In this document: positions 42,499-50,308 of the stretch, in pieces
Position numbering within the stretch: position 1 is the first letter of the stretch
Layout: each line of letters starts with the position of its first letter
Assembly (NCBI GenBank): GCA_011390885.1
Contig: JAABRO010000022.1
Location: 124,001 to 188,000 of the forward strand
Direction of reading: 5' to 3'
DNA: 64,000 bases
DNA from: Gemmatimonas sp.
GTDB lineage: Bacteria; Gemmatimonadota; Gemmatimonadetes; Gemmatimonadales; Gemmatimonadaceae
Notes under the pieces: generated by a model
Seen by the model: only the letters and a program-made list of their open reading frames with translations
Told to the model about the DNA's origin: nothing
The model's database searches: none
Translations under genes and position numbers: made by a program

Positions 42499-43569
42499 AT
42501 GCTGGGCTTCAACCTGCTGCTCGTCGCCCTCGCGGTGCAGGGAGCGATCATCGCGCTGTGCCTGTCCGTGCTGCTCCTGCTGCGGCTCCGGATGACGGCG
42601 CGCCTGCGCGAGGTGGACGAAGGCCTGCAGCACTTCGAGCCGATGCTGCATCGCTGGCTCACGAGCGAGCAGGACCCGGCCGACCTGGTGCGCGCCCTTC
42701 GCGCGATGCCGGCGCACGCCGCACTGCGCGCGAGCACGCGCCTGACCACCGCGCTGGTGCCCGCCGAGCGCCACCCCGCCCTCGCGCGGGCACTGCGCGA
42801 TGAGCCGTGGGTTTGCGCGATCATCGCGCGCGGTCGTTCACGCCTCTGGTGGCGCCGTTTCGACGCGGCGCGCTTGCTCTGCGTCGCGGGCCAGCCGATC
42901 GACGCCCCGCTGGTCACGCGCCTGCTCGCCGACCGGAGCCCGGCCGTACGTCTGGTCGCCTTCGACGCGGCGGTGCGCCTGGGTGATCGGAGTCTCATCG
43001 ACCGCGGCATCGGCGACCTCGTGCGACATCAGGATGCGGTGCAGGCCTACCACTTCGCGGCACTCGGACTGCAGCCGGTGCTCACCGGCGAAGCGCTGTG
43101 CCGGCGGCTCGCGTCGCCTGCCACGACGGCAGAGCTCGTCGCCTGGATCGATGCCGCCGGCGCCCTCGCAACGCCGGCGCCGCTGCGCGCAGCGCGGCTG
43201 CTCGCCCGGCATGAGGACGCCGACGTGCGCGTGCACGCCGCGCGCGCGATCCGGCGGCTCGCCGAGCCCGAGACCGTGCCCGTTCTCATTGCGCTGCTCG
43301 ACGACGCCGACTGGCGTGTGCGCGCGCAGGCCGCCCGCGCCCTCGGGGCCTTGCGTGTCGCGGACGCCGTCGAGCCGCTGGCGCGCGCGGTGACCGACCG
43401 CGCGTGGTGGGTGCGCTATCGCGCGGCCCTCGCTCTCGCACAGGTCGGCGGGACGGCGCGCGCGGCGCTGCTCGCGATCGCGGACGGCGAGGATGCGCTG
43501 GCGCGCGACATGGCGCACCTCGTGACGAGCCTCTCGCCGTCGGCGGTCATCGAGATGTCGGAGGTCTGA
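42499..43569 (+). CDS. Membrane-anchored HEAT-repeat protein
   Basis: 356 residues. An N-terminal membrane segment (LGFNLLLVALAVQGAIIALCLSVLLLLRLR) is followed by a cytoplasmic array of HEAT-type helix pairs: PLVTRLLADRSPAVRLVAFDAAVRLGD, ARHEDADVRVHAARAIRRLAEPETVPVLIALLDDADWRVRAQAARALGALR, DRAWWVRYRAALALAQVGGT. HEAT arrays bind protein partners. Its ATG is 2 bp past the receiver stop, and its stop is 3 bp before the GT2 start, so it is the middle of a tight three-gene operon. Likely role: scaffold between the receiver and the synthase (inference). Confidence 0.88.
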   Translation: MLGFNLLLVALAVQGAIIALCLSVLLLLRLRMTARLREVDEGLQHFEPMLHRWLTSEQDPADLVRALRAMPAHAALRASTRLTTALVPAERHPALARALRDEPWVCAIIARGRSRLWWRRFDAARLLCVAGQPIDAPLVTRLLADRSPAVRLVAFDAAVRLGDRSLIDRGIGDLVRHQDAVQAYHFAALGLQPVLTGEALCRRLASPATTAELVAWIDAAGALATPAPLRAARLLARHEDADVRVHAARAIRRLAEPETVPVLIALLDDADWRVRAQAARALGALRVADAVEPLARAVTDRAWWVRYRAALALAQVGGTARAALLAIADGEDALARDMAHLVTSLSPSAVIEMSEV

Positions 43570-43572
43570 CGG

Positions 43573-45135
43573 ATGGCCGACTTCATGGATGCCCCACGCT
43601 GGTTCGTGGACCTGTTCGTCACCGTCGACGTCGCGGTGCTCTGGTACACGTTCGTCGTCAACAGCTTCTTCGCACTGCTGCTGGTGCTCGCCGCGCCGCA
43701 ACTCTTCGCGCACTGGCGCTTCGGGAGCGAGGACGTCCTCACACGCAGCCTCACCTCCTCGGCCGTGCCGCGCGTCAGCATCGTGGTGCCCGCGTACAAC
43801 GAGGCGGTCACGATCGTGGAAAGCCTCCGCGCGCTGCTCACGCTACAGTACCCGTACTACGAGGTCGTGCTCGTCAACGATGGATCCTCCGACGACACAC
43901 TCGCGCGCCTCATCGCGGCGTACGACCTCTACCCCGCGCCGCCAGCCGTGATGCGCAAGCTCCCGACGAAGGGGGTGCGCACCTACTACCGGTCGCGCAC
44001 CTGGAGCCGACTGCTCGTGGTGGACAAGGAAAACGGCGGCAAGGCCGACGCGCTCAACGTGGCACTCGACGCCGCGCGCTTTCCGTACGTGCTGGCGTGC
44101 GACGCGGACACGCTGATCGAGCCGGACGCGCTGCTCCGACTCGCGCGGCCGTTCCTGTTCGACGAGAAGATCGCGGCGGTGGGCGGTACCATCCGCGTGG
44201 TGAACGGGTGCACGGTCGAGCACGGCCGCGTCACCGATGCCCGCGTCTCCGGCAACTGGCTCGCGGGCCTCCAGACCGTGGAGTACCTGCGTGCTTTCCT
44301 GTTCGGTCGCCTGGGGTGGAACCTGCTCGGCGGCAACCTGATCATCTCGGGCGCCTTCGGCCTGTTTCGGCGCGACTACCTGCAGGCGATCCTCGGATAC
44401 GCCACCAGCACGGTGACGGAAGACTTCGAGCTGATCGTGCGCCTGCAACGCTACCTGCGTGAGCAGTCGATCCGCGCGAAGGTCGTGTTCATTCCCGATC
44501 CCGTGGCGTGGACCGAGGTGCCCTCCACGCTCGCCGTGCTCGGGCGCCAGCGCGAACGCTGGCACCGCGGACTGCTCGCCACGATGGTCACACACCGCAA
44601 CCTCATCGGCAACCCGCGCCACGGCGCGACCGGGCTGCTCGGCATGCCCTACTTCCTGTTCGCCGAACTCCTCTCCCCGATCGTCGAAGTGCTGGGACTC
44701 CTGTTGACGATCATCGGTACGGCGTTCGGCATGCTCGACCTCCGCTTCGCGGCAGCGTTCTTCATCGTCACCTACCTGTATGGCAGCGTCCTGTCACTGG
44801 CGGCGGTCCTGATGGAGGAGGTGAGCTTCCATCGCTACCGCCGGCCGGCCGACACGGCGCGTCTGGTCGCCTACGCGCTGGTCGAGCCGTTCGGCTATCA
44901 CCAGATCACGGTCTGGTTCCGGCTCAAGGCATTCTGGCAGTACCTGCGAGGCGATCACTCGTGGGGCCGCATGACGCGCGTGGGATTCGGGCCCGAGGCC
45001 GCGCCCGCGGCACGCCCCGCCGTCCTGCAGCCGGAGCGCGCTGGCAGCACGGCGGCGGCGGCCCCTGCCCAGCACGAGCACGAGCACGGACGGCCCGTGG
45101 ATGCGTCGACCGCGTGTGGCGTCACGGGCGGCTAG
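43573..45135 (+). CDS. Processive GT2 glycosyltransferase (polysaccharide synthase)
   Basis: 520 residues. An N-terminal membrane segment (about 18-48) precedes the catalytic domain: SIVVPAYNEAVTI, VLVNDGSSDDT (D103), KENGGKADALN, LACDADTLIE (D177/D179), the TED motif (D284) in STVTEDFEL and the QxxRW motif QRERW (326-330). These five motifs define processive inverting synthases such as BcsA, PgaC and hyaluronan synthase. The C-terminal third holds three to four further membrane segments and a Pro/Ala tail. It should both polymerise and push a polysaccharide across the inner membrane. No PilZ domain is visible; the neighbouring receiver and HEAT proteins are candidate regulators. Confidence 0.92.
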   Translation: MADFMDAPRWFVDLFVTVDVAVLWYTFVVNSFFALLLVLAAPQLFAHWRFGSEDVLTRSLTSSAVPRVSIVVPAYNEAVTIVESLRALLTLQYPYYEVVLVNDGSSDDTLARLIAAYDLYPAPPAVMRKLPTKGVRTYYRSRTWSRLLVVDKENGGKADALNVALDAARFPYVLACDADTLIEPDALLRLARPFLFDEKIAAVGGTIRVVNGCTVEHGRVTDARVSGNWLAGLQTVEYLRAFLFGRLGWNLLGGNLIISGAFGLFRRDYLQAILGYATSTVTEDFELIVRLQRYLREQSIRAKVVFIPDPVAWTEVPSTLAVLGRQRERWHRGLLATMVTHRNLIGNPRHGATGLLGMPYFLFAELLSPIVEVLGLLLTIIGTAFGMLDLRFAAAFFIVTYLYGSVLSLAAVLMEEVSFHRYRRPADTARLVAYALVEPFGYHQITVWFRLKAFWQYLRGDHSWGRMTRVGFGPEAAPAARPAVLQPERAGSTAAAAPAQHEHEHGRPVDASTACGVTGG

Positions 45136-45372
45136 CTGGATCGAGTGCGCACGAGCCGGACGCCGGTGCGGCGCGCTGGGACCGTCTGGCTGCGGCGCCG
45201 CGCGCCGGAGCGGTGGACGTGACCCGATCCGGCGGGCACCAGGTGCGTGCCGGACCACCTGCCTGCGTCTGGCTTCGGTGGTGACCGGCGTCGAGGAGCC
45301 GTGCCCACGGCCATCCGGCGTGATGACCAGCGAGGAGGGATGGACGGGGAGCGACGTCGGTGCTGCGGCGTG

Positions 45373-45894
45373 CTACGTGACGCACGCCATCGCCGCACAC
45401 AGCCGCTCGAGCTGTCGCTGGTGCGACGCGAGATGCGCATCCAGCAGCCCCAGCATCTGCTGGAGGTCGAGCGGACCGGCGATCGGATGCCGAAACACGC
45501 GACGACGCTGCTGCGCCGCATCCGCGCCCTCCGCGTACGCGCGCAGCGCGCGGTGCTGCGCATCCCAGCGATCGCGCAGGCGATCGAACGAGAGCGTGCC
45601 GATCGGCCGCATGGCCTCGGACGCCACCTCCACGCGAACGCCGAGTCGCAGCACGAGCGCCACGATCAGCGCCTGCAGTCGCTCACCGAGCGAGCGCGGC
45701 GCGTGCGCGCGGCTGGCCGCTTCGCGCAGGTCGCCGATCACCACCTGCTCGGCCAACACCAGGTGCTCCACGATCTCGACGGCGCTCCACGTGCCGGGCG
45801 ACTCGCGCCACTGCCGCTCCGCCGGCGTCATCGCCGACACCTTCGCCAGCAGCGCCTGTCGCTTCGCCTCGATGGCGTCGAGCGTGGTGAGCAT
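45373..45894 (-). CDS. DinB-superfamily protein
   Basis: 173 residues from the ATG at 45894. DinB_2 features: TPAERQWRESPGTWSAVEIVEHLVLAEQ at the N-terminus and LLDAHLASHQRQLERL at the C-terminus. These place His residues for the superfamily's metal site in a four-helix bundle (family of damage-induced and thiol-transferase-like proteins of mixed function). It is convergent with the GT2 gene. A second DinB-like gene is at 3719-4165. Confidence 0.85.
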   Translation of the reverse strand: MLTTLDAIEAKRQALLAKVSAMTPAERQWRESPGTWSAVEIVEHLVLAEQVVIGDLREAASRAHAPRSLGERLQALIVALVLRLGVRVEVASEAMRPIGTLSFDRLRDRWDAQHRALRAYAEGADAAQQRRRVFRHPIAGPLDLQQMLGLLDAHLASHQRQLERLCAAMACVT

Positions 45895-45959
45895 CGACGG
45901 ACGATAACGCGCGCGACGCGCCGGGGCCACGCCGTACTCCGACCGACGACGCGTTGAAC

Positions 45960-46143
45960 GGCGACGTGGCCTGGCGCACCACCTTGAACCGGTCGCCGTG
46001 CGCGGCGAGCGCGGTCGTGACGCCCTTCGTCTCGTGCGCCGAGCGATGGTCGGGCGCGGTGCGGGACGACGACGGACTGTCGCCGGCCGCGAGACCCGGC
46101 GCGGCGGCGGCGAGGCGCTCGACCGCGCGCTCGCTCAGCGCGG
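45960..46143 (-). pseudogene. Possible start-less coding remnant
   Basis: Immediately after the permease stop, one minus-strand frame has almost only G or C at third positions over about 60 codons and reads like protein (HETKGVTTALAAHGDRFKVV and beyond). It has no ATG or GTG at a sensible place (a CTG at 46143 overlaps the permease TGA) and then runs into noncoding-looking sequence before the DinB gene. It could be a remnant, a CTG-started small gene, or chance in a 70% GC sequence. Confidence 0.25.
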
Positions 46144-47583
46144 TACGCGTTGTGGATAGCTGCCCCGGCCGCTCGGGACCACGAGCCAGCGCGAGAGCAG
46201 CGTGTGCAGCAGCGCCCCGACGGCGAACGCCGGCACGGTCGCCGACAGGTGGAGGAACACCGGAGTCCCGGTGTACGCGAGCGGATCGAACAGCGCGAGA
46301 AAGGTGACCGCGCCGGCGCCGAGCGCGACGAACGCCGTGGGGTTGAACCCCGCCCAGAAGTGGTAGGCTGTCCCGCGTTCCGTGGTGTACAGCGCGCGCA
46401 CATCCACGAAGCCGCCACGCAGCAGCACCCGGTCCGCGAACGCGACTCCCGCGGCCGGCGCGAACAGCGCTTGCAAGTACGCCACGAGCGTGTAGAAGTG
46501 GTCATACAGCGCCGCAGGCGCGAGCACCACCAGCATCGCCACGCCGGCGAGCATCACCGCCGTGAACCGGCGCCAGCCGAGTCCCTGCAGCCCGGCTCCA
46601 AGGTGCTGCACGAGCGTCTGTGCGTTCCCCTGCACCATCCCCACGAGGCTGCTCAGGTTCGCCACCGCGAGCAGCGCGAGCAGCACCACGCCGGCCACCG
46701 GTCCCACCATGGGCACCATCCACGCCACCGGATCGGCACTCGACAGCGTGAGCGCCGAGGCGAGCCCCACGACCTCCGAGAGCGTGCCCACCATCACGTA
46801 CGCGATCCAGCTCCCCCACACCGCCGATTGCGGCGTGCGCGCATAACGCGCGAGGTTGCCGGCCAGCGCGAACCAGCTCAATCCCGCCGCGATGTGCAGC
46901 TCGACGACGAGCATGATGTTCATCGCGCGGTCCGGCACCGGCGCGATCGGCGCCGCGGCCAGCAGCCCCTCGAGCGAGATCTTCTGCAGGATCGCCACGA
47001 GCAGCCACAGCGCGAGCACGAGCAGCGCAGGTGCGGCCAGGCGGTTGAGCGCGCGCACGCCGCGGCTGCCGCGCACGAGAATCGCCCACGCGACCACGAG
47101 CATGAGCAACGCGACCACCGTCGTCAGCCCGCCTGCCTCCGTGTCGGACGTCGTGGACACCGTGCGCGTGATCTCGACCGTCGCGCGTCCGACCATCGTG
47201 GCGAGAATGCTTGCCCACATGAACACGGCCACCAACACGGCGACCAGCACGAACAGCACGACTCCGCCCGCGCCGTACACCGAGCGCTGGTGCACGAAGA
47301 ACTCAGTTCCCCAACGATAGGAGGGCTGCACCACGGCCACCAGCAGCAGCACGATGCCGATCGTGAGCCCGAAGAACGTGGCCACCACGCCGTCCACGAA
47401 GCCGGTGAACTGCGCCGTCGTGCCGCCGAACAGGAAGGCCCACGTCGCGATCGCGAGTCCCGACTTCACGCTCAGGACATCCACGAACGACCACGTGCGC
47501 TCGCCGCGCAGGAGCGGCAGCGACTCCGCCATCGCCGTGTCCACCGCCTCGGTGGCCGCGCCTTTGTCCGGTGCCGCCGCCAC
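46135..47583 (-). CDS. NCS1-family permease (cytosine/purine type)
   Basis: 482 residues with about twelve membrane segments. NCS1 features include FVDVLSVKSGLAIATWAFLFGGTTAQFTGFVDGVVATFFG near the N-terminus and NIMLVVELHIAAGLSWFALAGNLARYARTPQSAVWGSWIAYVM, like the purine-cytosine permease/hydantoin carrier group. These are sodium- or proton-coupled carriers of nucleobases or hydantoins across the inner membrane. No nucleobase catabolic gene is nearby, so the substrate is unknown. A possible small membrane-protein gene precedes it by 8 bp. Confidence 0.85.
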   Translation of the reverse strand: MAAAPDKGAATEAVDTAMAESLPLLRGERTWSFVDVLSVKSGLAIATWAFLFGGTTAQFTGFVDGVVATFFGLTIGIVLLLVAVVQPSYRWGTEFFVHQRSVYGAGGVVLFVLVAVLVAVFMWASILATMVGRATVEITRTVSTTSDTEAGGLTTVVALLMLVVAWAILVRGSRGVRALNRLAAPALLVLALWLLVAILQKISLEGLLAAAPIAPVPDRAMNIMLVVELHIAAGLSWFALAGNLARYARTPQSAVWGSWIAYVMVGTLSEVVGLASALTLSSADPVAWMVPMVGPVAGVVLLALLAVANLSSLVGMVQGNAQTLVQHLGAGLQGLGWRRFTAVMLAGVAMLVVLAPAALYDHFYTLVAYLQALFAPAAGVAFADRVLLRGGFVDVRALYTTERGTAYHFWAGFNPTAFVALGAGAVTFLALFDPLAYTGTPVFLHLSATVPAFAVGALLHTLLSRWLVVPSGRGSYPQRVPR

Positions 47584-47591
47584 GTCGCGGC

Positions 47592-47762
47592 TCAGGTGTA
47601 CTGTTGGATCGCGACGCCCACGAGTGCGGCGACCAGCAGCACGCCAAGCCAGCGCGCATCCCCCACCGGCAGTTCACGCGCGGAGGCGTCGGCCGGCGGT
47701 TCCGCGTCGAGTTCGGCGAGGCGTCGGTCGAGCTCGGCGCGCATGGCGTCGCTCATGGACAT
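47592..47762 (-). CDS. Possible small single-TM protein
   Basis: About 56 residues from the ATG at 47762 (or 54 from 47756): a charged N-terminus (SDAMRAELDRRLAELDAE) followed by a membrane segment (WLGVLLVAALVGVAIQQYT) at the very end, a tail-anchored layout. No convincing Shine-Dalgarno is seen. Its stop lies 8 bp before the permease start, so if real it is the first gene of a two-gene unit. It is too small and plain to assign. Confidence 0.5.
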   Translation of the reverse strand: MSMSDAMRAELDRRLAELDAEPPADASARELPVGDARWLGVLLVAALVGVAIQQYT

Positions 47763-47919
47763 GGGAGGCAGTCGCGTGGTGGAGGGGTGAAGCGCGCGCG
47801 GGAACGTACGGGCGGTGGTGCGGGGGCGCCAGCACCGGGCGCGTCGACGTCGGCAACCGCGATGACCTCGCGTATCGGTGATTCGCCGCCCCGAGGCCCG
47901 GGGGGTACCTTCTCCACCC

Positions 47920-50235
47920 ATGCATGACACGGCTCCGACTCCGCGCCTCGTTGCTGCCCTCGCCGACCGCTACCGCCTCGAGCGCGAGCTCGGCGCCGGC
48001 GGCATGGCCACCGTGTACCTCGCCCGCGATCTGCGCCACGATCGCGACGTCGCCATGAAGGTGCTGCGCCCCGACGTGGGTCAGGCACTCGGCCGCGAAC
48101 GCTTCCTCCGCGAGATCCGCCTCGCCGCCGGCCTCACGCACCCGCACATCCTGCCGCTGCTCGATTCCGGTGACGCCGACGGCACGCTGTGGTTCACGAT
48201 GCCGCTCATGCGCGGCGACACGCTGCGCGACCGCATGACGGCCGAGCCACGCCTGCCGCTCGACGAAGTGCTGCAGCTCATGCGCGAAGTGGCCAGCGCG
48301 CTCGACTACGCGCATCGGCAGGACGTGGTGCACCGGGACATCAAGCCCGAGAACATCCTGCTGCATGACGGACACGCCGTCATCGCCGACTTCGGCATCG
48401 GCAAGGCGGTGCTGGCGGCATCCGCGGACCAGGCCACCTTCACGCAGGTAGGCGTGACGGTGGGCACACCGGCCTACATGAGTCCGGAACAGGCGGCCGG
48501 CGAGGACGTCGACGGACGCAGCGACCTGTTCGCCCTGGGATGCGTGCTGTACGAGATGCTCACCGGCGAGGTGGCGTTCAGCGGCCCCACCGTGCAGGCC
48601 ACGATCGCGCGCCGGTTCGTGCACACGCCGCCGAGTGTGGCGACGGTGCGGTCGGATGTGCCGCGGGAGCTCGGGCAGCTCGTGGACCGATTGCTCGAAA
48701 AGGCCAGCGATGCGCGCGTGGCCACGGGGGCGGAGGTCGTGCACGCACTGCGTGGTGCGCAGGACTCCGGCTCCGTTGGCACGACCGCCCGCGCCGAGCC
48801 GGCACGCGCGGAGGCCGCTCGCGCGGAGGCCGAACGCAGCGACACGTCGCGCTCCATCGTGGTGCTGCCGTTCGAGAGCGTGGGCGCCGATGCCGACAAC
48901 GCGTCGGTCGCCGACGGGCTCACCGAGGAGCTCATCACCGACCTGTCGCAGGTGCAGGCGCTGCGCGTGATCTCGCGCACGACCGCCATGCAGTACAAGG
49001 GCAGCGCGCGTCCGTTGCGCGAGATCGGTGGCGAGCTCGGGGTGCGGCACGCACTGACCGGCAGCGTGCGCCGCGCGGGCAGTGCGCTGCGCGTGAGTGC
49101 GCAGCTGGTCGACGTGCACAGCGACGAATCGCGCTGGGCCGACAAGTACAGCGGCAGCATGGATGACGTGTTCGACATGCAGGAGCGTGTGTCCCGCGCC
49201 ATCGTGAATGCACTGCATGTGGAGCTCTCGCGCGACGAGAGCGAACGGCTCGGCGACCGCCCGATCCGGAGCGCGCGTGCGTTCGAGCTGTTCGTGCAGG
49301 CGCGCGAAGCGTTGCGCGCGTACGATGTGCCGCGCGCCGAGCCGCTCATTGCGCGCGCCATCGAGATCGAGGGCGAGGTGCCGGCGCTCCGGGCGTTGCG
49401 GGCCCTCGGCGCCGTCACGCGCATCCGCACCGGGGCAAGCCGCGATCCCCTGCTCTTTCAGGACATCGAGGACGAGGCGCGCGCCCTGATCGCGCTCCTG
49501 CCCGATCGCGCCTACGGACACGCCCTGCTCGGCCTGCTGAGCTACGAGCGCGGGGACCACATCACCGGAGTGCGTGCCTTGCGCCGGGCGCTCGCGCTCG
49601 ATCCCTCCGATGCCGACGTGCGCTTCGGCCTTGGCGTGGCGCTGATGGCGGCCGACCGCATTGACATTCGCATGGGCTACGAGTGGGTGGCGCTCGATCC
49701 GCTGTCACCGCTGGCGAACGTGCTGGTGGCCGCCAACTCGTGGTGCACGACACGACCGATCGACGGGCTGCCGTACATGCAGGAAGCCGTCCGCCTGGCG
49801 CCCGAGGGGCCGATTTTCCATTGGGGGCTGGGCAACCACTACTGCCTGCTCGGTCGCCTGGAGGAGGCGGCGGAGCAGGCGGCGTGGGTCGCGGCGCACG
49901 CGGCGCACCTGCCGTACAGCACCCAGCTGCGTGCGCTGGTGGCCGGTCTGCAGGGGCGCCCTGCCGAGGCGCTCGAGCTGCTCGGCACCGTCAACATCGC
50001 CTCGCTCGACGGTCACCACATGGCCCACCTGGCCGAGTCGTACGCGGCGGCCGGTGACACGACGCGCGCGCTCGAGTTGCTCGAACGCAGCGTGGACATC
50101 GGCCACTACACGCATTCCTGGATCACGCGCGTGTGTCCGTACTACACCACACTTCGTGAGGATCCCGGCTTCGCGCGCGTGGCCGCGAAGGCGGCGGCGC
50201 GCGTGGCGGCTTTCGATGCGGCCATGCGCGCGTGA
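47920..50235 (+). CDS. Ser/Thr kinase 1, TolB-like and TPR domains, no TM
   Basis: 771 residues from the ATG at 47920. Kinase domain about 18-280: GAGGMATVYLA loop, ATP-binding K47, catalytic HRDIKPEN (H138-N145), DFG (157-159) and GTPAYMSPEQ activation segment. A 30-residue linker of repeated ARAE units follows, then a TolB/FlgO-like domain (about 311-435, SIVVLPFESVGADADNASVADGLTEELITDLS) and a TPR-rich C-terminus. No membrane segment is visible, so unlike its neighbours the whole enzyme should be cytoplasmic, as in kinase/CadC-like 'TolB-like' regulators. The ATG has a -10-like TACCTT (47906-47911) only 8 bp upstream, so the mRNA is probably leaderless. Confidence 0.92.
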   Translation: MHDTAPTPRLVAALADRYRLERELGAGGMATVYLARDLRHDRDVAMKVLRPDVGQALGRERFLREIRLAAGLTHPHILPLLDSGDADGTLWFTMPLMRGDTLRDRMTAEPRLPLDEVLQLMREVASALDYAHRQDVVHRDIKPENILLHDGHAVIADFGIGKAVLAASADQATFTQVGVTVGTPAYMSPEQAAGEDVDGRSDLFALGCVLYEMLTGEVAFSGPTVQATIARRFVHTPPSVATVRSDVPRELGQLVDRLLEKASDARVATGAEVVHALRGAQDSGSVGTTARAEPARAEAARAEAERSDTSRSIVVLPFESVGADADNASVADGLTEELITDLSQVQALRVISRTTAMQYKGSARPLREIGGELGVRHALTGSVRRAGSALRVSAQLVDVHSDESRWADKYSGSMDDVFDMQERVSRAIVNALHVELSRDESERLGDRPIRSARAFELFVQAREALRAYDVPRAEPLIARAIEIEGEVPALRALRALGAVTRIRTGASRDPLLFQDIEDEARALIALLPDRAYGHALLGLLSYERGDHITGVRALRRALALDPSDADVRFGLGVALMAADRIDIRMGYEWVALDPLSPLANVLVAANSWCTTRPIDGLPYMQEAVRLAPEGPIFHWGLGNHYCLLGRLEEAAEQAAWVAAHAAHLPYSTQLRALVAGLQGRPAEALELLGTVNIASLDGHHMAHLAESYAAAGDTTRALELLERSVDIGHYTHSWITRVCPYYTTLREDPGFARVAAKAAARVAAFDAAMRA

Positions 50236-50308
50236 CGCCATCCGATGCGCTGCACCGTGCGCGTGAACCGGCTCGCCTTCGCGTCGGCGGCGCCGTACCT
50301 TCGCCCGC

